This document shows positions 37,201 through 48,064 of a DNA stretch of 64,000 nt, piece after piece (position 1 is the stretch's first letter; the number at the start of each line of letters is the position of its first letter). The notes under the pieces are model-generated. The model did no database searches and was not told the DNA's origin. It saw nothing but the letters and a program-made list of their open reading frames with translations. Position numbers and translations under genes: made by a program. The stretch lies in contig OY728159.1 in assembly GCA_963277665.1 (NCBI GenBank), positions 1,018,243,343 through 1,018,307,342 of the forward strand. Direction: 5' to 3'. The DNA comes from Viscum album. Lineage: Eukaryota > Streptophyta > Magnoliopsida > Santalales > Viscaceae.

Positions 37201-37357
37201 GAAACTGGTCCACAAAAAAGGACGATTGGTTGTCCATTCTCCCTATCATCTACCATAAGGCATGCCCCTTGGGATATGAGTTCCCCCAACTACTACCGAA
37301 ACAGCTCTGCGTGGCCCGCTCAAGTATCCCACTCATCACGAAGAATATAAGTGCTTC
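34290..37357 (-). pseudogene. pol of the old gypsy element: RT, RNase H, integrase, chromodomain trace
   Basis: Reading leftward from 37,249: an RT start (FSGLQPNIDVEFVIKLFPG...LYQMAPVEF), then near 36,671-36,640 the RT active-site segment, where the family's FIDDILVYS has become FIEYILVYS, so the catalytic aspartate pair is lost. The integrase appears as YYHPQTDG (about 35,105-35,070) and its C-terminal part as KLLGLSLVYDTLEKVCLI and EFIVGDCVFIWV (34,880-34,710). Past the GPFEI-like tail, 34,560-34,320 contains an ELEVDASFEENLVCI stretch and a NHGTMNQM-like piece, in the place of and resembling a chromodomain. Stops and frame changes occur throughout. The order protease-RT-RNase H-IN identifies Ty3/gypsy; the IN tail suggests Tekay/Del-type chromovirus. 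Confidence 0.8.
37353..37357 (+). repeat. Target-site duplication, left copy (GCTTC)
   Basis: The five bases before the nested element (GCTTC) match the five after it (GCTCC, 55720-55724) at four positions. This is consistent with the 5-bp duplication Ty3/gypsy integrases make, followed by one C/T change. Confidence 0.75.
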
Positions 37358-37489
37358 TGTTGACGCTCCTTTCGTCACAGAATCTAAAGATCGGAAAAGG
37401 GGAATATCTGAGTCCAATGTGATTCATCCTTTGAAGAAACATCAAAAATCGACAAAGGGATGAACAAGGAGAACATTGCCCATAGGTCG

Positions 37490-38080
37490 CGCAAGTTCCC
37501 TCATGGTCGCGCAAGTACACTTGCGCGCCGCCTAGTGGTCGTGCAAGTCTACTTGCGCGACACCTTATGGTCGTGCAAGTGACTTGCGCGACCTAAAGTG
37601 ATAACCGCCCAGTAACCGCCCGGGGTCTTCTCCTTCCTATAAATAGACCATGTGGGCCCCCCATTCGGGAAGATCTTTTTCCAGAAACTCGGATTGAAGC
37701 TCCCGACGCCCAAGTCTCTTCTCAAAGCTTCTGGAACACTTATAAGGTAATTTCTTACCTAGAACGGAAGATCTAAAGAGAGGGAGGAAGGCCTAAGTGT
37801 TGAAACTCATCAACACTTGCGCGCCTGAATGGCCAGCCCTAAAGGGAACTAGTCACACTTGCGCGTTGCCTTATTTCTTCTATAGAATTTGCGCGTCCCT
37901 TATCTGGAAGAACCTCAAGAGGATTCTAAAGGGTTTAATAAAGAGTCGCTCAGGTATTTCAATGCTGGTTGAAAATCGCGCAAGTACACCATGTGTCATG
38001 CAGGTATACTTGCGCGACCAATACTTGCGTGCCCACGCAAGACTTTCGAGCCTTTCAAGACTTTCGCGCCCCTACCTTTT
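37490..38080 (+). promoter_or_regulatory. CTTGCGCG / CGCGCAAG motif cluster flanking the TATA box
   Basis: About 12-14 copies of the octamer in either orientation lie between 37,490 and 38,070. Three in the first 110 bp are arranged as near-perfect inverted pairs, for example CGCGCAAGTACACTTGCGCG. Copies continue downstream of the TATA box into the transcribed part. The 3' LTR has the same cluster (53,510-54,080). The region is CG-rich within AT-rich DNA. Its role as a promoter element or protein-binding array is inferred. Confidence 0.6.
37638..37646 (+). promoter_or_regulatory. TATA box of the 5' LTR (TATAAATAG)
   Basis: A consensus TATAAATAG lies 280 bp into the LTR, just after a 'gtaaccgcccggggtcttct' stretch. 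It is identical in the 3' LTR at 53,666-53,674. Transcription would start about 30 bp downstream, near 37,670. Confidence 0.75.
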
Positions 38081-38365
38081 TTGGGTGCCCATTTTGCCCA
38101 TTTTACCCCTCTTAAGCCATTTCACCTTTCCTATTCAAGATTCAGTCTTCAAGATACTCTTCAAATCCATTTATGGCATGATTTCTTGATTTGAATTCCT
38201 TATCTGAAGGGAATTTGGTGGAATATCTCTCAAAACCTAGTGATTTATACATCTTTATGTCACTAAAGATTGAGAGTTCATTCATTCAACCTCATCCTTT
38301 AAGATGAGATAATCCTTAACCTGGGTCTCCTTTTCAGGAATAATCCCCAGTGATAAGTCCTATAA

Positions 38366-38800
38366 TCTGGGCATCCTCCTCAGGAGTAAGCCCCAATCTC
38401 AAATATGGGCATCCTCTTCAGTAGTAAGCCCCAATCTCAAATACTGGGCATCCTCCTCTGGAGTAAGCCCCAATCTCAAATACTGGGCATCCTCCTCCGG
38501 AGTAATCCCCAATCTCAAATACTGGGAATCCTCTTCAGGAGTAAGCCCCAATCTCAAATGTGGGCATCCTTCTCAAAAGTAAGCCCCAAACCTTAATCCC
38601 TAACCTGGGTCTCTTTTTCAGGAATAAGACTCAGTCATAATCTTGGGCTTCCTTTTCAGGAGTAAGCCCCAAGTCCCCTAACCTGGGCCTCCTTTTCAGG
38701 AATACGTCCCAGTCATAATTTTGGGCATCCTTCTTAGGAGTAAAACCCAATCATAAGTCCCCTCCTAATTTGGGCATCCTCCTTAGGAGTAAGCCCCATG
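38366..38800 (+). repeat. 39-bp LTR minisatellite (5' LTR copy)
   Basis: Six clear units (starts near 38,366, 38,405, 38,444, 38,483, 38,522 and 38,561) share 'gggcatcctcctcaggagta' followed by 'agccccaat' and 'ctcaaata'. Five more diverged units follow to about 38,800. Each unit contains a small inverted repeat (tcct..aggag). As 39 is a multiple of three, the array gives long repetitive frames that are not genes. Confidence 0.88.
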
Positions 38801-39713
38801 ATTAGAGTATTCAAATCTCCATAAAGCACATATACCTTTATGGACCCTGTTCCTGGATTTTCTCCCTTAAAGTAAATCCTAAACCTTCATCTATTTGGGC
38901 AGTCATACATACATAAGCCCCAAACAATTTCTTATGATTGCATCTTTCATGGTACAATTGTCTAATTTTTACCAATACCTCTTGTTTCTCACACCGAGCA
39001 TGACTCACGTGAGCTTAGAGTGTAAAAGTAATTATGACATTCTTCTTTGAGCCATCAATAATAAACATCATACTCCATTACTCGAACTACGTGGGTTCTG
39101 ATTCCTTTTCCAAAACAAAGGATACGTAGGTAGCCCATTTATGGGTTCGATCCCAACTTTGAGATAATCCCTGTCCTTATGAATGATGATAAACTTCAAG
39201 TGCCCCACTGAGTGGCTTTAAAACCAGCCTGGTCGTCATAATGACCAAGAGACTTTTATATAAATGTTTTGAAGGATACCATTGACCAAGAATCTCTAAA
39301 CAGATATAGATGATTCTCTATTGATGAAGAACCTCTAACACATATAAAAGATTCTCTGGATTTCTTGCATATTTAATCATTGATTGTTAAAACTAAAGGA
39401 AAGCACATTTTATAATTGGTAATGTAATAAGGATTCACAAACATAACTTAAATCTATAAACAGAGTCCCGGAGTAGACAATAATTATCCTCAAAAAGGTG
39501 TGATGAGTGCGACCTCCCATCCTCTTGACCAATGCAAATTCCTAAGCCTCATTAGTCCACAAGCTAATGAGCGCCTCCCTTTGGAAAGTAGGTCCAAACG
39601 GATGTGGAATCATTGGATGTTTCCGGTTCTATGAACAAACCCGCTAGAAACTGATCGGAACGTTTGAATCTCCCATCCAGGGGGTCATCCCCGAAATCCG
39701 TGCGAAACAAAAA

Positions 39714-39732
39714 TGGTGAACCCGACGTGAAT
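39714..39732 (+). promoter_or_regulatory. Primer-binding site
   Basis: TGGTGAACCCGACGTGAAT begins four bases after the LTR end and starts with TGG, the complement of a tRNA CCA tail. I could not match it with certainty to a particular plant tRNA; it is not the common initiator-Met site (TGGTATCAGAGC). Confidence 0.7.
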
Positions 39733-39751
39733 CCTTAACCAAGTTAAAGTG

Positions 39752-42295
39752 ATGTTCTTCTTATTTGTTAGGCCCCTTGGGCCAACAAATCAATCATTGA
39801 CATGTGCTCATCCAAAATATGCAGTGGCCGGATTCATCTTGATTTTGTCTATTATATGGAATATGCACTCTTTTCTCAAGATCTTATGCAAAATGGATTT
39901 CCTTAAATTCACCCCTGTGAATACTGCTGCTGTGAACACCTCTACTGTGAGGTCTGCTACTATGAAAACCAATGCTGCTACTCCTGCTGGAACGTCTTCC
40001 GCTCTGAGGATGACATCACCAACTCAGCATCTTCAACGCTGGGTTTCTAATGCACTGGTTAAGGAGTACCATCGCAACGGTACTATCCCAACTCTGGAGG
40101 CCGCTCGTCAAGCCCTTCAAGTTAACAACTCTACCTGGTCGTCCGGACAACGGCGGCCAGTGATCAAGAAGCAGGCGGCGCTGACTACCGTCTCCAACCG
40201 TTTCGGGTCGTTATCCCCGGAACGCAATTTCCATTCATTCCCTTACTCTGAGGAAGTGAATGAGCAGGTCCTGCAGGGCCTTAATTCAAAAAGACAGGAG
40301 TCCTTCTCGAGGGCTCCCATCAACAATCGCCGCCAGACTCGTGTGGTAGTGCGCCCTCAACATGATGAGGGTACCGACTCCAGGCATTCAGCTCAGGTTC
40401 CTCGAACCCGATCAGGCAAGATGAACCGCCAGAGACGGAATCTGGTTAACAATGGGCAGGTTGTCATCCCTGCCATCTCCGGAGAAGTCCACCAACCTAA
40501 CTTGGTGGCAAACAACGAACAGGCACACACACCTGTCCTTTTTAATTCCGCTGTCCAGCAGACTCGTCTGGCAGCATCAAGCCAATCCCGCCAGGCAATT
40601 CTGGCGGAGTACCATAGGCAGGAACATGCACCTTCTTATACATCACCAGTTAGTCAGCAGGCTCGTCTGACTACATATGATGGATCTCGTCAACCGCGTT
40701 TGGCGAAGTGTAATCAGCAGACACATACACCTGCTAATACTAATCAATCCTACCAACAGTCTCGCTTGGAAGTGCACGGAGAAGTCAGTCGGAAAGCCCC
40801 GACGACAAACAGGAGGAAGACTCAACTCTCTGCCTCCACACTTGAGTACTGTCAGGATTCACTGACAGGAAAAGGAGGACAGGAGTAGGCAAATACACCT
40901 ACTCCAAGCCCGGAATGGACGTATATCCCCGTTCCGGTGGCTGAAGTCACCAAACATATTTTGTAAATGGTGAAAGAGCAGAAGCAAATTCCTGCTCATA
41001 TTCTGGATGCTTGCCAGGATATCATAACAGCTTCAGCATCATCTCAGGGACAGACACATAAATCTATCCCTAGCAGTGGAGTGACACATCAACGATTCAC
41101 TCCGGAACAGACACACACATCTGTTCCAGTCCAAGAAGGTTATGGGCCATACTCCCCCATATCATACGGACAACCAAGTCAGGCACATACACCTGATTTG
41201 AGTGGAGATCGTCAGCCTAACCTGACCATCTTTCCTGATCAGGCACATACACCTGCTCAGAGTAACCACTTTCGTCAGCAAGTGGTTTCTAAAGTGAGTA
41301 AGAAGGCATCTAAGAAAAAGATCTACCCAGCACAGTCAGGAGATCAAAGGCCAATCTGCAACAAGGCCTTGCTCGATGCTAGAGTTCTTGAAGCCCTCAG
41401 ACATTTATCTGTCGTAATTCAAGATTCTACTCCCTCAGTTCCCAATAACGGGAACATTAATTTTGAAGGTCTTCAACAGACACTTCCTCATGAAGGCTTG
41501 CTTCATGAAAGTTCGGTCAATATTGAAGTTTCTTCTTCAGATGAGAGCCACAGGAACCCTCTGTGTGGTCAAAAGACCAAGGAGCAAGAGATTTCATCTT
41601 TTGCCGTAACCCATCATGACGGTCCTCCTCATGGTGATGAACTTTGCTGCGAAAGTCCTCTCCGCAGTAGTGGTTCACATTGTCTCGAAAATTCTTCAGA
41701 AGGCAATGTAGTGACGAGAAAGCCCTCCTATCTCGAGGCACTAGCAAACGTGAAGCCAGTCATGTCTGATGCTTTACTATTGGCAGGTGAAATACTTTCT
41801 CAATCAGAAGATAGCCCATGGTGTAGGTCATTCTCCGAACCACCCCTAAGTCATGCATCTTCTAGTTTGATTAATGATCTCTCTACCAATATTGTTGAAT
41901 CCGATGAAGCAACAAGGAAACACCAACTCTGGTCAAAACAGGTAGAAGAATCTTCATTTAATGATAAAGAGGAAATTCTGAACATGAGGAAAAAACTGGC
42001 AAAAGGTGAAGTACCAGTCATGTTTTGGCCTTTGACTGACTCCCAGTACGACATTCCAAAGATGTTGACGGATGATGGAATCCATGATATTCGTCTCAAC
42101 ATTTGGAAGACTCTTTTTCAATTGAAGAAGAAAGTATTATCTTACGGTGATTATGAAAATCATATTAAGATAATAGAAGGGTTACAATGCCAGATTGATT
42201 TGGCATCTCTATCAGTCTCTCGGTATCCAAAGGCTGAAAAGCAACAGAGAACCCTTCAACGTTCATGCCTTGGCGCACTAAGAAAATTGTGTTAG
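39752..42295 (+). pseudogene. ORF1 upstream of gag, function unknown
   Basis: Some 850 codons in one frame start at ATG 39752, only 42 bp after the LTR; a second candidate start is MDFLKFTP near 39,893. Stops at 40886 (TAG), 40964 (TAA) and 42293 (TAG) interrupt it. The N-terminal third is rich in Ser, Thr and Ala and contains QRWVSNALVKEYHRNGTIPT. The middle is built of loose repeats with the core Q(A/T)HTP, spaced 30-40 residues apart and alternating with Q.RL motifs. The stop at 40886 stands where this motif expects Q (TAG-A-N-T-P), a CAG-to-TAG change. The C-terminal third is acidic and then basic. There is no known domain. Position and length match the extra ORF1 of Ogre-like elements, whose role is not established. 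Confidence 0.75.
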
Positions 42296-43009
42296 TTAAT
42301 TTCCAATGCTCCATCTGATGTTCATATCAGAGGATGGGGTGTTCACGGAGCACTACATTTCACAGTGCTTTCCAGTCAGAAAATCCCGCCGAAAATGGTC
42401 TCATGCAATGTTATTGCCCATGGCCGACCACAGTCAATGGGCTTTGTTCATAATCAAAAGCTTGCTCAAGAACAGGCTTCAACTAGTTCCTCTCAAAGTC
42501 AAGTATATAGAGAACAAGTTGTTGAATTTCTCCTACATCATGCAGGCGAGAATATTGCACAAGCCTCTCGTCTGGAGCAAACACGTCATCAAATGAAAGA
42601 AGTTTCAGAAATCATCCAACGGTCTGTTGAACCAGGTGATAAAAGTGGATACAGATTAATGCATCCAGCTAATTTCCGAACTAAGATTCGCAAGATCAAG
42701 AGAGATTTTAAGAAGATCTCAGACATAGAATGTCAAGAGACACCCCAGCTTGTCAGACTGGGGACTTCTCTAACCCAACCCTCAGAGTCAACAAATGGGA
42801 TTCTAGGAGTTGAGCGGAAGCAGTAGGAACATCCCCAGTCCACCGGACTGGGGACTTTTTCAAATCCTCAATCCCTTCCTCAGAGAAAGTCAGTATTCTC
42901 TCGATTGGGGAATAATCCTCAAGAGGAATGAAGAGCCAAGCTATCATGAGATTCTCTCCAAGTGACGGTTCTCCAAGAAATTCCTGAGAGATCAAGTCAA
43001 CGGAATGCC
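42296..43009 (+). pseudogene. In-frame continuation between ORF1 and gag
   Basis: After the TAG at 42293 the same frame stays open for 176 codons (to TAG 42824): GVHGALHFTVLSSQ, HGRPQSMGFVHNQKLAQEQA, LEQTRHQMKEVSEIIQRSVE and a basic KIRKIKRDFKKI tail. Its composition is like coding sequence. Three more stops (42824 TAG, 42929 TGA, 42947 TGA) precede the likely gag start at 43010. One of these may be the true end of ORF1; the others would be decay. A short phrase 'actggggactt' occurs twice (42,759 and 42,850), hinting at a small duplication. No domain is recognised. Confidence 0.55.
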
Positions 43010-45253
43010 ATGTCTCATCATGGACATGGAAGAAGACAATATCACAGAAATGCTGATAGAAAGGATTCCATGAAATATGAATCCATTATTGTCATCAATT
43101 CCGTTGCTGCTGATTCACCAGATGAGGCTCAATCAGAGGGATCAGACGAAGAGATTCCTGCTCAAGAAGTTGCGCACACAGACCTAAATGAAGAAGGTGT
43201 GCACACACGTAATCAAAGGCTTACCCAAAATCTGGGTATTCCTTCAAGTAACCCACTTACCCCTCTCCGAAAAGGATCCAATAAGGGGAAAGGAAAGAAT
43301 CAGGTTACTTCTCACCCTTCCTCTGAAGGAGGTCAATCAGTCTCATTAGAGCAAAGGTTTGCACAACAGGAGGAAGAAATGAAAGAATTAAGAAGGTTGA
43401 ATGCAGAACTACTTCAGAGTAGTCTTCTTCTTAAGAATGCTGAAGTCCGACAGTCAAATGAATTTGTTGTAACTACTGAGATGGATCAGGAATATCCTCC
43501 TTTATCAGTACACCCTCAGAGGTCTAATCCTACGGGTCAAACACAACAACGGTTGGCAGCACTACCATCAGTTGCAGCACCAACCACCACGTCTGTCCAA
43601 GGTCCATTCATTGCACCTACCCAAAACCAAGTTCAACCTGATGTTTCTCAAAAGTTAATAACTACTATTGAGTCATTAACAGCTCGGTTAGAAACTATGG
43701 AAGGGAAACGGGCGCAAGTTCAACCTGAAAAGAAAGTTTACCCTGAATGGGTAGATTCAATTTCTCCTCCATCCAGTTTTGGAAACCCTGTTTTCCCTAC
43801 TTTCAATGGATCAGGCGACCCTGAACAACATTTGACGCATTACGTGTCTTGTTGTGATCCTATGATGGGAACTCCAGAGTAGCAAGAAGCAGTGAAACTC
43901 AGATGCTTCGTGTGAACCATGCAAGGACCAGCTTTATTCTGGTATACAAGCTTGCAATATCGGTCATTCATCGGATGGGAGGATCTTCGTCAAAAATTCC
44001 TTCTTCAGTTTAGCTCAACTTTGCCAAAAACGAAAGTTTTCGATCTTACAAACTGCAAGAAAAGGGAGAATTAAAGATTCTCTGATTTCATTGCTTGTTG
44101 GAAGGGCTTAACGTATTCCCTGAGTTTAGCACTCCGTCAGGAGGAATTATTGCCAATCTGTGTGGCAAATTTGCGTGACAAATTACGCACGCCATTGATC
44201 CCTGTGAAATACACAGGATGGTTTCGAGACCTTACTTCAATCGCTAAACAGATTTAAGATTCCCTTATACAGGCTAAGGTTAAATCTCGAATAATTCCAT
44301 CAGCTCCAGGAAGGAGAATGGGTAAAGCGGAAACTGCTACAGTTATGCTTAAATAAGCACCTGTACCTATTTCTACTTCAAAACCTTCATCTTCTTGAAG
44401 GGCTCCACCTCCTGAATGACAACAACAAAGGATGTTTCGTCCAAATGATCAAAGAGATCAACGACGAAAACAATTTGAGGATTTGAAGAGTAAAACATAC
44501 TCTTTCCGAAGTGATCAAGTTCCTGGTTACTTCATTTCAGCTCTGGCAAATAATTTGGTTCAATTACCAGTGCCCAAGAGGCCAAAAAAGGAAGGAGATG
44601 AAGACTGTCCCAATTATTGTCCCTTTCATCAAATGTTGGGGCATCCCATCCAGGAGTGTTTTGTCTTTAAAGACCTCCTGCAAAAGATGGTCGACTTAGG
44701 ACAAGTCAAATTGAAGGGTTCTTCATCTCATGTAGCGTGTATTACCGCTACAGATCCAGAGGAAGAGGGCGAGTGGAAGGAAGTCAAAAGAAAAACTGCG
44801 AAAAAATATGATGATTGGATGGTCAGAAAGACAATCAATCGGACCCATTCCATTTTGCGAACACAATTAAAGAAGCCAATTGTGTCTCCTACAAAAGTTG
44901 TAGTAAAGCCTCCATCAAAAGAAAAATCCTCAAAAGGGCAGTGCAATTCAAAGAAGAAAGAGGAATCAGGAGAAGATGAGTATGTATCAAATCCTAAATT
45001 GTCTTTGACTCTGGCAGATTTCATGCCATCTACTTTAGAGACACGGGCACCGCCCCATCAAACGGCACAGCCTAAACAGGATAACCAGGCAGAGTCTTTA
45101 TCAGACAAAGAGTTAATCTTTGGTTTTGTTAATATGATTCAATTAACAGATCCATATTCCAGTCTTGATGAGCCTGAATTCCCTGTATCAAATAAGGGAA
45201 TCCGAGGAGGTTCTAGAGGTTCAGGATATAGGGGAAGACGTGGATCTTTCTGA
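43010..45253 (+). pseudogene. gag polyprotein (capsid and zinc-finger region), interrupted
   Basis: The likely start is ATG 43010 (MSHHGHGRRQYHR); upstream in-frame stops exclude a longer frame in this copy. The order is an acidic N-terminus, a coiled-coil-like stretch (EQRFAQQEEEMKELRRLNAE, about residues 130-160), then the capsid core from FPTFNGSGDPEQHLTHYVSC (43,796) through ALFWYTSLQ and FSDFIACWKGL. A Cys/His cluster YCPFHQMLGHPIQECF (44,616-44,663) corresponds to the CPFH...GH....C motif of Tat-type gag. Seven stops fall within 540 bp of the capsid core (43880, 43913, 44072, 44255, 44354, 44396, 44417) with the frame otherwise intact. Gag would form the particle and bind RNA. Confidence 0.85.
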
Positions 45254-46675
45254 AGCCACTACTCTAATTTTACCCCTGCTAGCACTGTATATGCAGCAGA
45301 AACTCGTGGTACAGCCCTTCGGCGAGCTCAAAAAGAACAAGCAAGTTCTTCTGCCAATGGCCAACTCAGTTTTGGCACAGTTATTTTGGAAGACCGATTA
45401 AAGGTTCCATCTTCTTTATCTTAGCAAGTAAATGGATCTAATCAGTCTAATCTTCCAAAAGCAAGGATGTTGCCAACTTCAATACAAGATGCATGAGCAT
45501 CCAAAGCATCTGCTTCCAAGGCACCTGCTAAACCGCATATTCCTATTGGGAAACGCAGAACTCTAGATCAAAAATATGATATATTGAAACACTTGGCCCA
45601 AGTACCAGCCAAGTTATCAATTTTGGATGCTTTGAATCTGTCAAAAGATCATCGGGAAGCACTCATCGAAACTTTGTCAAGTCCTCAGGAGTTTGAAGCT
45701 GAAATTGCTGCAGCTGAAATCTATCACATAGAGAATAATCCTGCAGAATGCCATGCAGTTATATCTATTACTGATAAATATGAAGATGATGTTGTGCATG
45801 GGCACATAAAACCTTTGTACTTATCTGAAAAAGTCAATGGTGTAGATGTTCGAAGAGCTTTCATTGACAATGGTTCAGGAGTCAACCTCATGCCCATTCG
45901 TACACTTCGTCGATTGGGCCTCAAGGAATCTGATTTATCTCCTTCTACCATGATGTTACAAGGATATGATAAAAATGAACAAGAAACACTCGGAGAAGTT
46001 ACACTCAGAACTCAGTTTGGAGATCTTGTATCCAATTCAGATTTCATGATTGTTGATCAAGACTCAGCTTTCAATATCTTGCTTGGAAGACCCTGGCTAC
46101 ATCAGCATGCAGTTATTCCTTCATCATACCATCAATGTCTCAAATACTGTTTCGATGGTCAAGTTGGAAAATTGTATGGTGATAAGGCCCCGTTCAAGAC
46201 ATGTGAGTCTCAATACATTGAGGTGGAATTTTATCACATGAAGGGAATAGAAAAATCTACAATGAAGGAAATTACCAAAGTTAATGCTCCATATGGTTTG
46301 GAGAAAATTCCAATAAATCCATTTTCACATGTGAGTACAGATTATGTGTTACCTATCAGTCAAATTGACAAAATAGGCCCAAATCAAAATACTCTTATGG
46401 AAAGATCCAAAATGTCAATTACGGCGATCTATCCAGACAACATGGGAGAAATTGGTAACCTACCAAGCAGTGATGAAAGCATAAGTGGTGACGTTTTCAT
46501 TTCATCTGCTGAAGTCCAACAAGTCTATACTTCGCTAATCAGGCCAGAAGAAGTTATAGCAACACCAGAGGTGAATAATGATGTCGATTCTCAATCCATC
46601 ATCTCCTCTTTATTTCCCAAAGAAGACCCTTTATCATCAATAGGATCGGAAATGGAAGCTTCTTCTTCAAAATGA
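45254..46675 (+). pseudogene. Aspartic protease region
   Basis: The same frame continues past stops at 45251, 45422 and 45494 and is then open from 45,584 to 46,672. The protease core is AFIDNGSGVNLMPIRTLRRL (45,856-45,915). Its D-N-G active site, in place of D-T-G, is usual in Tat/Ogre proteins as I know them. A second core motif follows, FMIVDQDSAFNILLGRPWLH (46,045-46,104), with the ILGR..L signature. The protein should cleave the polyprotein during particle maturation. A TGA at 46673 ends the open part; a Glu/Asp-rich linker leads to RT. Confidence 0.85.
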
Positions 46676-48064
46676 GAAAATTTTGACATCACTTATGATC
46701 ATGAGAATTTCGTTTTTTCATCTACTTTGCAAGTAGAAACGGAAGAACTAACGCATGATGAAGAGGAAGAGGAAGATATTAGAGATGTTCCTCCAGCATT
46801 TGAAGAGGGTATCTCTACCACTGTGGATGAACTCAGAGAAGTAAATCTGGGTACATAGAAAGATCCACGCCCCACTTTAATTAGTTCGGCCATGACCCTT
46901 GAAGAGAAAGAGATGTATATTTCTTTTCTAAAGAAAAATAAAGATATTTTTGCTTGGAATTATACAAAAATTCCTGGGCTTGATCCTGATGTTGCTACTC
47001 ATCATTTGGGTTTACCAAAAGAACATAGAGGTTTTAAGCAAGCCGCGAGAAGAACACACCCAACCTATGCTTCCAAAATTGAAGCTGAAGTGGATAAGCT
47101 GATCAAAGCCAACTTCGTCAGAGAAATTCAATATCCCAATTGGTTGGCTAATATTGTCCCTGTAAAGAAGAAGAACGAACAAATTAGGGTTTCCATCGAT
47201 TTCAGAGATCTTAATCGGTATTGTCCTAAAGATGATTTCCCAGTTCCGATTACAGAAGTCTTAATTGATGCAACGACTGGCTATGAAGTACTTTCTTTCA
47301 TGGATGGATATTACAGATATAATCAGATCCGAATGGCCCTAGAAGATGAGGAATATACAGCCTTCAGAGCTCCTCAAGGTGTGTTTTGTTACCGGGTGAT
47401 GCCCTTTGGTTTAAAGAATGCAGGTGAAACATATCAACTCACCATGCATCGTATCTTCAAACCTATTTTAGGGAAGTTTGTTGAATGCTATGTAGATGAT
47501 TTGGTGGTTAAATCCAAACAACGTTCTAATCACTTGGATGATTTGGAAGTCATATTCCACAAGCTTCGACAACATAATTTGAAGATGAACCCCTTAAAAT
47601 GTGCTTTTGGGGTAACCTCAGGAAAATTCCTCGGCTTTGTTGTATGCCATCGTGGTATTGAAGTCGATCCTGAGAAGACCAAATCAATCCTTGGTATGTC
47701 ACCTCCTCAGAATTTGAAAGAATTAAGAGGACTTCAAGGACACTTAGCCTATATTTGGCGTTTCATCGCCAATTTGGCAGGAAAAAGTTTACCCTTTACC
47801 AAATTATTGAAGAAAGGAGTCACTTACCAGTGGACTGAAAAATGTCAAGAAGCATTTGATGTTCTCAAGAAATACATCTTGAGTCCACCAGTACTCATGC
47901 CACCTGTTGAGGGTAGACCGCTTATCCTCTATGTGACAGCTTTAGAGCGATCATTGGGTGCCTTTCTTGCTCAAAAGAATGATGCTGGGAATGAAAATAG
48001 TCTCTACTATCTCAGTAGAACTATGCTTGAAGCAGAAACCCGGTATTCAAGTATTGAAAAGTGA
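46676..48064 (+). pseudogene. Reverse transcriptase and first RNase H
   Basis: A linker with one TAG (46856) precedes 390 open codons. RT motifs in order are LPKEHRGFKQAARRTHP, VPVKKKNEQIRVSIDFRDLN, CPKDDFPVPITEVLIDATTG, YRVMPFGLKNAGETY and the catalytic YVDD (47,489-47,500), followed by KMNPLKCAFGV...FLGFVV and LRGLQGHLAYIWRFIANLAG. The segment usually read DGSSGYNQI is DGYYRYNQI here, a local change. The first RNase H starts LILYVTALERSLGAFLAQ, with Glu where the classical enzyme has its first Asp, which seems usual in this clade. A TGA at 48062 breaks the frame at the EK..LALIFAVQKLRHY motif. Confidence 0.93.

Larger units (their letters stand above)
37358..39709 (+). repeat. 5' LTR (2,352 bp)
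   Basis: It is paired with 53386-55719. In the first ~570 bp I count 18 differences (~3%), about half transitions, several at CG dinucleotides. The LTR holds a promoter region with many CTTGCGCG/CGCGCAAG motifs around a TATA box, a 39-bp minisatellite (38,366-38,590, decaying to about 38,800), and a 45-bp block (38976-39020) found again inside the element. Short frames in it (for example 37,797-38,189 and 38,405-38,596) have exact counterparts in the other LTR and are not genes. Confidence 0.95.

Noticed and set aside
37797..38596. Frames of 130, 67 and 63 codons in the 5' LTR
   Set aside because: They have direct counterparts in the 3' LTR; one reads the 39-bp minisatellite. No protein domain.
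39714..39732. Assignment of the primer site to a named tRNA
   Set aside because: It does not match the initiator-Met site, and I could not confidently recall a plant tRNA 3' end complementary to it; a tRNA database comparison would decide.
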